From the NCBI GenBank assembly GCA_030529855.1, contig JAUMWC010000001.1:156823-220822 (forward strand): a DNA stretch of 64,000 nucleotides. The letters run 5' to 3'. The notes under the pieces were generated by a model. That model was not told the DNA's origin, searched no databases, and saw only the letters and a program-made list of their open reading frames with translations. Shown here piece by piece: positions 38,832 to 48,862 of the stretch. This DNA is from Gemella sp. (GTDB taxonomy: Bacteria; Bacillota; Bacilli; Staphylococcales; Gemellaceae). Every line of letters starts with the position of its first letter. Position 1 is the stretch's first letter. The translations under genes and the position numbers were made by a program.

Positions 38832-39665
38832 CTAGTCTAGTTTAACATCTCTTCTTGAATTAACTAAGTAAGAGATCGCAAAGAATATCAGTGTATACAC
38901 AACTGCCATTATTAATAAGTCATTTGGACTTAATTTGAATGTTTCTTGTGTGTAAAATCTTGATTCAACATTATCAAAATATCCACCTATAGCTTGAACA
39001 TTTGTAAAGAAATATTTAATATACTCAAATTTAGGTAATATCAACAGTGTTAATTGGCTTATTAACGATCCACCCAACAACATTACTAATACTACTATTA
39101 CAGATAAAATTTGGCTTCTAAATACAATACAAATTAAAGTAACTAGCGAAATATAGAATATAGTCGTTAGCAATAACATAATAAACATAATTATTAGGTG
39201 ATCTGATAATATCCTAGAATAGTTTGTTTCTCCAAGCTGAGTTGATAATATAGAACTTAAATTCATTCCCTTATAGAAAACAAATTTCTTAAGTAACATA
39301 TCTACTACAAATGCAATTACTGTAAAGAAAACAAAATTAAATATTGCTAAAAGTATTTTCGACGTTAATATAGATGATCTCGAATATGGTTTTGAATATA
39401 AAAATTTAATAGTTCCTTTTGAATATTCTTGTGAAATATTATTAGCTAACATTATTAAAATAAACACATATGATAATGTTGCTGCAATTCCAAGACTATC
39501 AATAATTAATGTAGCTGTTTCTCCTGATGATAATGCTACTGCCTTATCTTTACCCCAAGTATTACCTATGTTAGGTATTACCATGATAGCGATGATTAAA
39601 AGCATATATATCTTTGTAGATATTTTTTTATAATCTTTTACAAACTCATTAATAAATAATCCCAT
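38832..39665 (-). CDS. ABC-2 family transporter permease
   Basis: The 277-residue product has six predicted membrane segments and the ABC-2 pattern seen in bacitracin- or lantibiotic-immunity-type exporters: an early cytoplasmic FVKDYKKISTKIYML helix, and SQEYSKGTIKFLYSKPYSRS after the second span. It follows its ATPase by one base. The substrate is unknown. Confidence 0.8.
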   Translation of the reverse strand: MGLFINEFVKDYKKISTKIYMLLIIAIMVIPNIGNTWGKDKAVALSSGETATLIIDSLGIAATLSYVFILIMLANNISQEYSKGTIKFLYSKPYSRSSILTSKILLAIFNFVFFTVIAFVVDMLLKKFVFYKGMNLSSILSTQLGETNYSRILSDHLIIMFIMLLLTTIFYISLVTLICIVFRSQILSVIVVLVMLLGGSLISQLTLLILPKFEYIKYFFTNVQAIGGYFDNVESRFYTQETFKLSPNDLLIMAVVYTLIFFAISYLVNSRRDVKLD

Positions 39666-39666
39666 C

Positions 39667-40974
39667 TTACAGTCCTCCTTTTCCTGTTATTTCTAAGAAT
39701 CTGTCTTCAAGTGATTTCTTCTCAGCATATAAAGAATCAATCTCTATATCATTATTTACTAAATACGTTACTAAATTAGACTTATCTTCTTTAGAAATAT
39801 TTGGTAATAAAATTTTATCATCTTCTAACTTGTGCTCAATATCTATTTCTTCAAGCAAGTTAGATGCGACTTCATTGTCAGATGTTACTAAAACAGTATT
39901 AACTACTGTATCACCAATTAAATTATTGATGTTATCATCAGCTACTACTCTTCCTTTTTCAATAACAATTATTCTATCTGAAACTTTCTCAATTTCATCT
40001 AATAAGTGAGAAGAAATTAAAATAGCTGTTCCTTGAGAGGCTATCTCTTTTAATTTATTACGGAAATCTTGTACTCCTTGTGGATCTAGTCCATTAACTG
40101 GTTCATCTAAGATTAGAAGTCTAGGTTCATGTAAAAGTGCCTGAGCTAAACCTAGTCTTTGTCTCATTCCTAGTGAATAAGTCTGAACTTTTTTCTTAGC
40201 TACTTTTTCTAAACCTACAAATTCAATAACTTCTTTAATTCTATCGCTAGATATTTTTTTACCGCATAATCTTGCAATTTGTTTCAAGTTTGAATATCCT
40301 GATAAATAGTTATAAAACTCTGGTGATTCTATCATTGAACCGACTTCTTTTAACATTGCAGTTTTTCCGAAACCAAGTTCCTTTTCAAAACAGTAAACAT
40401 CTCCGCTAGAAGCCTTAGTTAGTCCTACTAACATTTTCATAATACTTGTTTTACCAGCACCATTAGGACCAAGTAAACCTACTATTTCTCCAGCATTAAT
40501 CTCAAAAGAAACATCATCAACTATTTTCTTACCACCAATTTTCTTAGTTAATCCTAAAACTTCTAAAACTACATCGTCATAATGTCCAAATTTTTTCTTC
40601 TCTCTTACATCATCCCTAGTGTAGTCCTTTTCACCAGATAAAATAGCATTAGTTTGATCTTCGTGCTTTAATAATCTTTCTTTAGAAAAACCAGAATTCT
40701 CTAACTCTTGTGATTCAGTTACAAACTTTTCACTTCTTTTGAATTCAGTAGTTTCTTTTATAGAATTCACATCAGCATTCTCATCATCTATTTCTTCGAT
40801 AATTTCTGAATTTTCAATACGAACTAAGGTATCATCTGAATATAAATTTCTTACAGAATCATCTTGCTCCACATGTTTTTTTATCTTGGCTAATAAGTCA
40901 CGATATTCTTGTTCTTTTTCTTTTAATTTACTAGTTAGTTCAGCTTGATTATTTTCTTGTTCTCTATTAGTCAT
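39667..40974 (-). CDS. ABC transporter ATPase with a long acidic N-terminal extension
   Basis: The ABC domain begins near residue 136: Walker A GPNGAGKT at 169-176, signature YSLGMRQRLGLAQAL and Walker B LLILDEP. It is a CcmA/BcrA-type importer-exporter ATPase paired with the permease downstream. The first 130 residues are highly charged, with a likely coiled coil (NNQAELTSKLKEKEQEYRDL) and an acidic stretch. Ordinary members of this group begin almost at the ABC domain, so the extension is unusual and of unknown use. Promoter TTGTTA-17-TATAAT lies at 41034-41006. Confidence 0.85.
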   Translation of the reverse strand: MTNREQENNQAELTSKLKEKEQEYRDLLAKIKKHVEQDDSVRNLYSDDTLVRIENSEIIEEIDDENADVNSIKETTEFKRSEKFVTESQELENSGFSKERLLKHEDQTNAILSGEKDYTRDDVREKKKFGHYDDVVLEVLGLTKKIGGKKIVDDVSFEINAGEIVGLLGPNGAGKTSIMKMLVGLTKASSGDVYCFEKELGFGKTAMLKEVGSMIESPEFYNYLSGYSNLKQIARLCGKKISSDRIKEVIEFVGLEKVAKKKVQTYSLGMRQRLGLAQALLHEPRLLILDEPVNGLDPQGVQDFRNKLKEIASQGTAILISSHLLDEIEKVSDRIIVIEKGRVVADDNINNLIGDTVVNTVLVTSDNEVASNLLEEIDIEHKLEDDKILLPNISKEDKSNLVTYLVNNDIEIDSLYAEKKSLEDRFLEITGKGGL

Positions 40975-41005
40975 GTCTGTTCACCTTCCTAAAATAATTA
41001 CTTAA

Positions 41006-41034
41006 TTATACCACTTTTAGGCAATTATAACAAT
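41006..41034 (-). promoter_or_regulatory. Promoter of the ABC-2 exporter operon
   Basis: On minus, TTGTTA (41034-41029), 17 bases, TATAAT (41011-41006), about 30 bases before the ATPase ATG. Confidence 0.6.
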
Positions 41035-41137
41035 TTCAACAGTATATAGATTTAATAAAATTTTAACAAATCTATCTATGAAATCTCTTACATTTATGAT
41101 ATAATAATCTTGAGAAAAATAATCAGGAGGTTTTGTT

Positions 41138-41449
41138 ATGCCAAGAATAGTAACAAGAGGAATCAAAAAAGAAGACGTAAAGGAACTAAGTACAGTTTTA
41201 CTAGATACTATTGAAACAATTATCGATAGACCTAAATCTGCATTTACATTAGAAGCTGTTGAAGCTACAAGTTACTTTGATGGTGAAGAAGCTCCATTAG
41301 TATATGTAGAAGTATCATGGAAAGCTAGACCAACAGAAGTATGTAAAGAAGTGGCAGAAGCTATTACTCCTTTAATAAAAGATAAAGGATATGAGAAAGT
41401 ATTTGTTTACTTTAAAGAATTAGACTTAGAAAAAGAATTCACACTATAA
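41138..41449 (+). CDS. DUF1904 (tautomerase-like) protein
   Basis: The 103-residue product begins MPRIVTRGIKKEDVKELS, has FTLEAVEATSYFDGEEAPLVYVEVSW in the middle and a conserved YEKVFVYFKEL end. This matches my recollection of DUF1904, a small family with a tautomerase-like fold and unknown function. Pro2 could serve as a catalytic base if it is a true tautomerase, which is speculative. A TATAAT at 41100-41105 precedes it; it stands alone. Confidence 0.7.
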   Translation: MPRIVTRGIKKEDVKELSTVLLDTIETIIDRPKSAFTLEAVEATSYFDGEEAPLVYVEVSWKARPTEVCKEVAEAITPLIKDKGYEKVFVYFKELDLEKEFTL

Positions 41450-41450
41450 T

Positions 41451-41491
41451 AAAATAAAGCAAGTAGATATTGAATCTACTTGCTTTATTTT
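41451..41491. terminator. Bidirectional terminator between the DUF1904 gene and dedA
   Basis: AAAATAAAGCAAGTAGAT and its complement form an 18-pair stem with a 5-base loop, T-rich on both sides. Confidence 0.9.
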
Positions 41492-41498
41492 ATATTAT

Positions 41499-42143
41499 TT
41501 ACTTTTTGATTTTTGATTTTACAAAACCAGCAACTATTGGGATTAAACTTACAATAATAATTCCGATAACTACTAGTGAAAAGTTATCCTTAACAAATGG
41601 AATATTTCCAAATAAATATCCTGCTGTTAAGAATGAAACACACCAAGTTATAGCTCCAGCTAAGTTGAATACCATAAATCTCTTGTATTCCATGTTTCCT
41701 GCTCCTACTGTGAAAGGAACGATTGTTCTAATAATTGGGAAGAATCTAGCTAAAAATACTGATTTTCCACCATGTTTCGCAATAAATTTCTCAGCATCTT
41801 CTATATTCTCATCTTTTACTACCCTCTTAAACCAAGATTTTGATTTCAGGTAACCCGAGAAATATTTACCAATAAAGTAGTTACATCCATCTCCTAAGAA
41901 TCCAGCTACAATACATAATAATACTAATAAGAATATATTGTTACCTGTTGCTGCCCATAACGCACCAGCTGCGAACAATAATGAATCCCCTGGTAAGAAT
42001 GGCATTACTACTACACCAGTTTCTACAAATATAATTAAAAATATTATTGCATACATCCACCAAGGACCATATGTTGTCATCAATTGTCCTAGATGATCAT
42101 CTATATGCAAGATGAAATCTATTAAAAATTTTATCGTCTCCAT
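41499..42143 (-). CDS. DedA family membrane protein
   Basis: DedA proteins are polytopic membrane proteins linked to undecaprenyl-phosphate or phospholipid flipping and envelope homeostasis. The 214-residue product has the FVETGVVVMPFLPGDSLLF and GDGCNYFIGKYFG-type segment, plus ARFFPIIRTIVPFTVGAG with the conserved Arg residues. Monocistronic. Confidence 0.88.
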   Translation of the reverse strand: METIKFLIDFILHIDDHLGQLMTTYGPWWMYAIIFLIIFVETGVVVMPFLPGDSLLFAAGALWAATGNNIFLLVLLCIVAGFLGDGCNYFIGKYFSGYLKSKSWFKRVVKDENIEDAEKFIAKHGGKSVFLARFFPIIRTIVPFTVGAGNMEYKRFMVFNLAGAITWCVSFLTAGYLFGNIPFVKDNFSLVVIGIIIVSLIPIVAGFVKSKIKK

Positions 42144-42199
42144 TTATTATCTCCTAAATATTAATTGTTTTATATTATATCATATCAAAAATTCTATGT

Positions 42200-45100
42200 C
42201 TAATGAACTTCAATGAGCTTAGCTAGCACATACGAATAAATATATTTCTTAACTTGTACATTTCCATAGTACTTGATTACAGAATCTGCATAAATATCAA
42301 GTTGGGGCTTATGTCTCTCAATCAAGACTTGTTCCCCATTTTTCTTAAGAACTCTATCCGTTTTATAATCAATAATTACATACGTTTCATTATCAAGTTT
42401 TATTAGTAAATCAATAACACCCTGTAATATAATCTTATCATCTGCCGCTTCTTCACCAACATTATCATATATCTCTGACGTTTTCTTCATACTAGTGAAG
42501 GCTATTTCTGTTCTTACACTGCTAGAATTTTTAACTAAATCTACTAATTCTTCACTTATAAAACTTTCTATCAGTTTTATATTCTTTTCATCATTTATTA
42601 CTCTATATTCTTCTTCACTTAGAATTCTTTTTTCCCTAACATTTTGGAATATATCACTGACTCTCTTTAAAGAATATAGGTATGTTTCTATAGAATCTAT
42701 AACTATACCACTTCTAATATCATTAACTATTCTTTCGAATATCTTGTGTATAGTATTTCCTAATAATATCGCTTCTTCCTTACCTTTATTTGTTTTAGAA
42801 TTAGCATATTTTTCTAATTCAAGGTCTCTTTCATTTTCATCAGGATTATTTTTAATCGCTACCCCTTCATTGTATCTCTTCATTTGTGAATAAGATGTTT
42901 TTATTGGATATGCATCTTTCTCTACATACTTTGGTCCTATAAATTTCCATTGATCTGCTATAAATTCTTCAGTTACTTTTGAATCTATACTTTTAATTTT
43001 TTTATCCCAATCCTTATCAGTATTGGCTGCTTTTTTATTCGACTCTTCTTCAATCGCTTCTTCTCGATTATCTACCAATACAAAATCTTCAATCTTAGTT
43101 CCGGATTCTGTAATGTCAGTTTCATCAAGACTCTCATATTTTCTAAAAGCCATCTGTAACAAATCAGCTAGCGATTTTTCTGAATTAGGTTCATCTGTTT
43201 CAACTAAATCTAATTTACCACTAGTACATATATACAAGGCATTCTTTGCTCTAGTTAGTGCTACATAAAGATTACGTATTTCTTCTTCCACAGATTTCTT
43301 TCTAATAAGATTTGAATTGAAAATATATTCTTTATTCACACCAAACGAATAACCATTTTTATAAAACATTGACTCATCTATCGCTAAAGCTAATTCAGGA
43401 GTAAATAATAGCTTATCCTTATCATCAAATTTAAAATCACCATCTAAACCTGTCAAAAATACATATCCATATTCTAAACCTTTAGAATTATGAATTGTGG
43501 AAATTATTACTGAATTTTCTGGAGTACGTCTAGCACTCTCGAATATTTTGCCACTGGCTATAGTTTTCATTTCTGAAACAGAATAAGATATATTAAAGTC
43601 TTCTTTACTAGCCTTTCTTACAATTTCTAAAACATTCTCATAATAATCTATCTCAGAATCTTCCACATCTAGACTTGCTAAATACTCATGTAAGTTTTCT
43701 GTGTGAGCTACTTCCATAACTATGTCGTAGGCATTATTATCATATGAGAATCTTATCCATTTTTCTATTTTTTCTTTAACTTCTACAAATTTTTTTAAAG
43801 TCGTTTTTTGAAGTTTTTCATATAAATGTCTACCTTCTTCTGCAGTAAGTTCATAAATATCATCATAAGATATCTTTAAAATCATTCTTAATACTACCAA
43901 TAAACTTGCTTCTCTAGTCTGATTATCTAAGAAGTTTAGCAAATTATACACTATATTAAAGGCATACGATTTTACCAAACCTTCTCTTTCCCTATAGTAA
44001 CTAGGTATCCCATGTTTAGCTAGAATATCACTGTATATTTTCATCTCCTTACTTGTTCTAAGTAATAAAGCGCAACTTGAATATCCAACTCCAGTTTTTT
44101 CTAATCTTACTATTTCCTGGGAAATTTTCTCCGCTAACTCTTCCGCTGCTTTGCTCTTAGATTCTAACGATTCTACTGAGATTATTTTACTAGGAATAAA
44201 TTCTTCATCCTCCTGTTTTTTTCTTTTAGATTCTGGATAATAAAGGGCTGAATTTTTATCATAAGATACCCCTGCTCCACCGTATCCCATCAATCTATTA
44301 AATACAAAATTAGAAGTCTTTAATACATTTTCATAAGACCTATAATTTTCTTTCAATACTATACAGATGCCTTGCTTACCAAATATATCTTCGAACTCAT
44401 ACTCCTTATTAATATCATATTCTTCATCAGAAATAAAATCTGTTATGTTTGAATATGACTGATATTTTTCTTCAAATAAATCAGGGTTTGAACCACGGAA
44501 ACCATAAATCGATTGCTTAACATCTCCAACTCTAAAATAATGCGTTGTTTCAGACTTAACCAAACTCAAAATATATTCCTGTAAATCATTATTATCTTGA
44601 TATTCATCAACATAAATTTCTTTAAATAGATTTTTATAGTATAAACTAGCTTCTGTATCTTTTCTTTGTCCATCAACTACTTTTTCTAAAGCTTTAATTG
44701 CCAAATGACTTAGATCTGAAAAATCTAGATAATTCTCACTACGTTTTTCTAATAAAAACTTAGTATCTACTTCTAATAATATTTTTTCCAAAATTTTTCT
44801 AAAATTATATATATTTGTTTTGAATTCAAAATATTCTTTAAGCATTAAAATCTTTGAAAATTCTAAGTTTTGCTCAAGTAATTTTTCTAATTCAGATTTA
44901 GGAATAACTTTCTTTCTTGATTTTGATGTAGTTTCTGCATCTCTTTTAAATAGTACTAGTAAGTCTTCAATAGTATAAGCATAATTCTCGTTTAATATGT
45001 CTGTTATTAAATTCTTAAGAACAATCTTATTGTTCAAAGTTTCATCAAATTCTATTGAAGAATCAACAGATTCCAAGAAGTTTTTCCTAGAATCACTTAT

Positions 45101-45898
45101 CTTATAATTAGCTACACTCTTTTTTCTAGACCTAACAATTTTTTCTAACCTTGTCCTAATATTTTCCACTACATCTTTATAATTATTAGATGAAAGTTGC
45201 TGCATTTCTTCTAGAATATCAGAATAATCTTCTGCAAATATATTAGAAAATAATTCTTCTTTTATATATTTTTGATAATTAGGTATAGTTAACATTTTTT
45301 TATATAGTGCGGTTATCACAGTCATAATATCTTCTTTTGTAGAAAAAACTTCAAACAAAAGGTCTAAAGATTTTTTATCAGATAAGTATAAATCTTCTAA
45401 TACTTGATCAATTGCCTTATTTAGATATTTTGTATTATCTTCTAGCACTTTGAAATTTGGAGATAAATACCTTATTTTGCCATCAATCTTTTCTTCTACT
45501 AAATAATAGAATTTTTTTAATACATTGGCACAAAATGAGTCAATCGTTGTTACTTGAGCATCATTCATAAGTAATCTTTGCATTTTTAATTTCATGTGAG
45601 ACTCGTCTGTATTAATATCTAATAATTTTCCTACCATTTTTTTCTCAATACGTTCAAGCATTTCCTTGGATGCTGCTTTAGTAAATGTTAATACTAGGAC
45701 TTCATTTATATTCCAATCATCATTCACTATTTTTCTGGCAATTCTTTCAGATAGAACTTCTGTTTTCCCTGAACCTGCGGCTGCTGAAACTAAAATGTCA
45801 GCACCAGTTAGACTTATAGCTTGCCATTGTTTCATACTCGGTGGATATTTAACTGCTTTTGCTGCAGCGTCCATTGCTTTAATTTTTATATTTGTCAT
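42200..45898 (-). CDS. addA: Helicase-nuclease subunit AddA (RexA)
   Basis: AddA is the UvrD-type helicase and nuclease half of the AddAB/RexAB double-strand-break resection enzyme. Walker A is SAAAGSGKTEVLSERI near residues 38-46. Helicase motifs include VDEYQDNN, GDVKQSIYGFRG and a later STIHNSKGLEYGYVFL. The C-terminal RecB-like nuclease has VIIDYKTDRV. I start at ATG 45898, preceded by TTGGAGAAAATT, rather than at a TTG 12 bases upstream. No addB gene is adjacent, which is unusual because addB normally lies directly upstream. Confidence 0.93.
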   Translation of the reverse strand: MTNIKIKAMDAAAKAVKYPPSMKQWQAISLTGADILVSAAAGSGKTEVLSERIARKIVNDDWNINEVLVLTFTKAASKEMLERIEKKMVGKLLDINTDESHMKLKMQRLLMNDAQVTTIDSFCANVLKKFYYLVEEKIDGKIRYLSPNFKVLEDNTKYLNKAIDQVLEDLYLSDKKSLDLLFEVFSTKEDIMTVITALYKKMLTIPNYQKYIKEELFSNIFAEDYSDILEEMQQLSSNNYKDVVENIRTRLEKIVRSRKKSVANYKISDSRKNFLESVDSSIEFDETLNNKIVLKNLITDILNENYAYTIEDLLVLFKRDAETTSKSRKKVIPKSELEKLLEQNLEFSKILMLKEYFEFKTNIYNFRKILEKILLEVDTKFLLEKRSENYLDFSDLSHLAIKALEKVVDGQRKDTEASLYYKNLFKEIYVDEYQDNNDLQEYILSLVKSETTHYFRVGDVKQSIYGFRGSNPDLFEEKYQSYSNITDFISDEEYDINKEYEFEDIFGKQGICIVLKENYRSYENVLKTSNFVFNRLMGYGGAGVSYDKNSALYYPESKRKKQEDEEFIPSKIISVESLESKSKAAEELAEKISQEIVRLEKTGVGYSSCALLLRTSKEMKIYSDILAKHGIPSYYREREGLVKSYAFNIVYNLLNFLDNQTREASLLVVLRMILKISYDDIYELTAEEGRHLYEKLQKTTLKKFVEVKEKIEKWIRFSYDNNAYDIVMEVAHTENLHEYLASLDVEDSEIDYYENVLEIVRKASKEDFNISYSVSEMKTIASGKIFESARRTPENSVIISTIHNSKGLEYGYVFLTGLDGDFKFDDKDKLLFTPELALAIDESMFYKNGYSFGVNKEYIFNSNLIRKKSVEEEIRNLYVALTRAKNALYICTSGKLDLVETDEPNSEKSLADLLQMAFRKYESLDETDITESGTKIEDFVLVDNREEAIEEESNKKAANTDKDWDKKIKSIDSKVTEEFIADQWKFIGPKYVEKDAYPIKTSYSQMKRYNEGVAIKNNPDENERDLELEKYANSKTNKGKEEAILLGNTIHKIFERIVNDIRSGIVIDSIETYLYSLKRVSDIFQNVREKRILSEEEYRVINDEKNIKLIESFISEELVDLVKNSSSVRTEIAFTSMKKTSEIYDNVGEEAADDKIILQGVIDLLIKLDNETYVIIDYKTDRVLKKNGEQVLIERHKPQLDIYADSVIKYYGNVQVKKYIYSYVLAKLIEVH

Positions 45899-46069
45899 AA
45901 TTTTCTCCAAAATATAATACTTAACTACATTTTAACATATTATAAGCATAATATTAAACTATGAATCTAGAATGAAAATTACTATATTATTTTAAACGAG
46001 AAATTCTTGACTTTACTGATTGATAGAAGTATTATTTACTTACACAACAAAATTGAAAAGGAGAAAAGT

Positions 46070-47386
46070 ATGTCATTACTTGCTACTATTGGTGTTATTT
46101 TTGCCATAGTCTTTATTATTTATTTGACTACAAAAGGTCTACACATTGCAATTGCTGGTCCTTTAGCTGGTCTTATCGTAATCCTTTCTAATAATATGAA
46201 TATCTTTGATAGTCTAATTGGAAAAGATAAATCTTATATGTCAGCCTTGGCTGGTTTCTTAATTAACTTCTTTGGATTTTTCCTACTAGGTTCTATTCTA
46301 GCAGCCTACATGGAAAAAAGTGGAGCTACTGATAGAATAGCCCAATATATTTTAGATAAAGTAGGAAGAGACTCTCCTATGAGGGTTATGATTGCAATTA
46401 CATTAATTGCTTCATGTTTAACTTACGGTGGAATTAGTATTTTCGTAGTAATTTTTGCTATTATTCCTCTATGTAAACCTTTATTTAGAGAACTTAATAT
46501 TTCTTGGGAATTATTTCCACTTCCAGTATTCTTAGGAGCTTCTACTTACACGACGACTATGCTACCAGCAACGCCGTCTGTTCATAACACTATTCCAACA
46601 AAGGTTTTAGGAACAACTCTTACAGCTGCTCCATTACTTAGTATTATTGGATCTATTATTATTTTCTTATTTGGTCTATTCTATATGTCTTATTCTCTAA
46701 AGAAATCATTAAAGAATAATGAAACATTTAACCACGAATTAGATGGTAAAATTACTCAATCTGATAACAACAAAGAAAAACCAGGTATTTTCCTAAGTGT
46801 ATTACCGTTACTTACACTTGTAGCTACTATATCAATATTCTCCACTGTAAAGAACATCGCTTTAATAGCACTTGTAGTATCAATCGTTTTATCTGCTTTA
46901 ATATTTAACAAATACATTGATAACCAACAAGCAACATTAAATAACGGTACTATGGGTTCTATAATTCCAGCCTTTGCTACGGCATCATCTGCAGCATTTG
47001 GATCTTTATTAGCTGGAGCTGCTGGATTCGAAGTTATCCGAAACTTCTTAATGGGACTATCTGATTCTCCACTAGTTGGATTATCTCTAACTACGGCTTT
47101 CTTAAGTGCTATTACAGGATCTTCTTCTGCAGCTATATCTATTATGATGACTGAATTTGTTCCTAATTTTATGGGGATGGGACTAAATCCTGAATTATTA
47201 CACAGACTTATAGTAGTTGCATCAGCAGCACTTACAGTTGTACCACAATCAGGAGTTATGATTACATTCAACGCTCTTGCAGGACTAAGTATTAAACGTG
47301 GATTCAAACACGCATTCGTAATAGTAAACTTCGGACACATTATTACGCTTATCGTAATGTTAATTCTTGCAAGTTTACTATACTAA
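46070..47386 (+). CDS. GntP-family organic acid permease
   Basis: The 438-residue protein has about twelve membrane segments and GntP/citrate-transporter features: GLLFGKLMEKSG-like FLLGSILAAYMEKSGATDRIAQYIL, TYTTTMLPATPSVHN and ITGSSSAAISIMMTEF. It probably imports gluconate or another hydroxy acid by proton symport. ATG 46070 follows AAAGGAGAAAAG; an in-frame upstream GTG 63 bases earlier has no ribosome site. No kinase or dehydrogenase gene is next to it, so the substrate is open. Confidence 0.8.
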   Translation: MSLLATIGVIFAIVFIIYLTTKGLHIAIAGPLAGLIVILSNNMNIFDSLIGKDKSYMSALAGFLINFFGFFLLGSILAAYMEKSGATDRIAQYILDKVGRDSPMRVMIAITLIASCLTYGGISIFVVIFAIIPLCKPLFRELNISWELFPLPVFLGASTYTTTMLPATPSVHNTIPTKVLGTTLTAAPLLSIIGSIIIFLFGLFYMSYSLKKSLKNNETFNHELDGKITQSDNNKEKPGIFLSVLPLLTLVATISIFSTVKNIALIALVVSIVLSALIFNKYIDNQQATLNNGTMGSIIPAFATASSAAFGSLLAGAAGFEVIRNFLMGLSDSPLVGLSLTTAFLSAITGSSSAAISIMMTEFVPNFMGMGLNPELLHRLIVVASAALTVVPQSGVMITFNALAGLSIKRGFKHAFVIVNFGHIITLIVMLILASLLY

Positions 47387-47387
47387 T

Positions 47388-47412
47388 AAAAGACAGCCCA
47401 GGCTGTCTTTTT
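47388..47412 (+). terminator. Terminator of the GntP-like gene
   Basis: AAAAGACAGCC and GGCTGTCTTTT pair around CA, followed by TTTAAT, directly after the stop codon. Confidence 0.88.
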
Positions 47413-47458
47413 AATTTGTGTTATAATTAGTATAATTATTAATATTTTAGGAGAAATT

Positions 47459-47815
47459 ATGAATTTAAAAGAAAGAATTGCCCTTACCATATTATTTTTA
47501 TCATCATACTTACTACTACCAACTATCGTATTAAACTATAATGATGACCTATCAAAAGCCGCCTTTATAATACTATTATTAGTTGCCTTCATGTCTTTTG
47601 CCATCAACATGCTAATAACATATTTCAAAGGTAAACACATAGAAGTTCCGATTTTATCTGTACTATTATCACTACCTTTATTCTATATATTTAATAAAAG
47701 TGCTGTAGTTCCAGTTGTTATAATCGCAGTGCTATCATTCCTTGCTTACTTCCTAGGCGGTATATTTACTATTAAAGGAGAAAATGATGATACTAACAGC
47801 AACGGGACTAATTAG
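47459..47815 (+). CDS. Small membrane protein of unknown function
   Basis: I do not recognise this 118-residue protein. It has four hydrophobic spans with short polar loops and a polar tail GENDDTNSNGTN. A GGAGAAATT site precedes the ATG. Its last 32 bases overlap the NUDIX gene in another frame, so the two are probably co-expressed, but a shared function cannot be inferred. Confidence 0.7.
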   Translation: MNLKERIALTILFLSSYLLLPTIVLNYNDDLSKAAFIILLLVAFMSFAINMLITYFKGKHIEVPILSVLLSLPLFYIFNKSAVVPVVIIAVLSFLAYFLGGIFTIKGENDDTNSNGTN

Positions 47816-48161
47816 AAAAGATAATAGACTACTTGTTCTAAAGAAGAAAAATAAACCTAGTCATTACATCTTACCTGGTGGTAAAATCGATAAAGGAGAA
47901 AGTCCTGAAGAAGCTCTTATCAGAGAATTGACAGAAGAATTAACAATAGATATAGAAAAAGAAAATATTTCATTATTCAAAATAATTGAAACTCAAGCTC
48001 AATTTGAAAATGATACAATCAAGTCGCACATATTTAATGTTAACTTCTCAGGTCAATTTCAAATCAATAGTGAAATTGAAGAATATGCCTGGATTGATAT
48101 AAAAGAACACGATGAAAAAGAATTAGCAGGGCTTCTTAGAAAACTTAAGAGCATATTATAA
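47784..48161 (+). CDS. NUDIX hydrolase
   Basis: The 125-residue protein carries the NUDIX box GGKIDKGESPEEALIRELTEEL (Gx5Ex7REUxEExGU pattern), with metal-binding glutamates present. Such enzymes hydrolyse nucleoside diphosphate derivatives; the closest functional type could be a house-cleaning MutT-like enzyme. The start follows AAAGGAGAAA within the upstream membrane-protein gene. Confidence 0.88.
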   Translation: MMILTATGLIRKDNRLLVLKKKNKPSHYILPGGKIDKGESPEEALIRELTEELTIDIEKENISLFKIIETQAQFENDTIKSHIFNVNFSGQFQINSEIEEYAWIDIKEHDEKELAGLLRKLKSIL

Positions 48162-48189
48162 AAACCAGCAGACTTAAATCTGCTGGTTT
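48162..48189. terminator. Bidirectional terminator between the NUDIX and ywnB-like genes
   Basis: AAACCAGCAGA and TCTGCTGGTTT around a CTTAAA loop, with A/T-rich tails on both sides. Confidence 0.88.
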
Positions 48190-48194
48190 ATTTT

Positions 48195-48824
48195 TTATTT
48201 TCTAATAAAGTGGATTCTTTCTTTATTATGTAAGTTATTTTCTATTTCATCTACTAGTGCTAAAGCATAGTCTGCATATGAGATAGCTGATTCTCCTGAT
48301 TCATTTTCAGTATATACTTCACCTGCTTTAATATATTCACCAGTTACTGGGTAATCTAATTCAAAATCTGCTGCCGGACTAATAAATAACCAGTTCACAT
48401 CTTCAACTTTTCTAAGTAAATCTAGTTCATCTGTCATCGCTTTAGCTAAAGGATAAAATTCTTTTGGAAAATCTTCTGTATAAACTAATTGAGTTGTTTT
48501 TGCTTCATCTACATAAAGACTTCCTGCTCCTCCAACTATTAATAATCTTGTTGAAGTTCCTGCTAATATATTTGTTAAGTGTTTTGCCAAGTCGCTGTGT
48601 AAGTGTAATAATTCATCTTCAAAAACACCAAAAGCATTAACCACTACATCAAATTCAGCTAAATCTTCTTTTGTTAAATCAAATAAATCTTTTTGTATAA
48701 ATTTTTGTGCTTGTGATTTATTTTCTCCTCTTACCACTGCAGTAACATCCATACCTCTTTTTAAAGATTCAGATACTACTAATTGTCCTACTCCACCATT
48801 GGCTGCCAATACTGCTATTTTCAT
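48195..48824 (-). CDS. YwnB-like NAD(P)-binding reductase
   Basis: The 209-residue product is an atypical short-chain dehydrogenase/NmrA-like protein with a Rossmann start KIAVLAANGGVGQLVV and VTAVVRGENKSQ following the first fold unit. It resembles Bacillus YwnB, an NAD(P)H-binding protein whose gene pairs with the Rrf2 regulator gene ywnA. Here the matching Rrf2 gene lies at 58859-59293, on the other side of the integrated island. Role in electrophile or redox stress is inference from that pairing. Confidence 0.78.
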   Translation of the reverse strand: MKIAVLAANGGVGQLVVSESLKRGMDVTAVVRGENKSQAQKFIQKDLFDLTKEDLAEFDVVVNAFGVFEDELLHLHSDLAKHLTNILAGTSTRLLIVGGAGSLYVDEAKTTQLVYTEDFPKEFYPLAKAMTDELDLLRKVEDVNWLFISPAADFELDYPVTGEYIKAGEVYTENESGESAISYADYALALVDEIENNLHNKERIHFIRK

Positions 48825-48862
48825 TTTATTTATCTCCTTATATATAATTTTTTATTTTATCG

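Noticed and set aside
46756-47340. Minus-strand 194-codon frame opposite the GntP-like gene
   Set aside because: It mirrors the permease codons and lacks a ribosome site; the plus-strand gene has clear family motifs.
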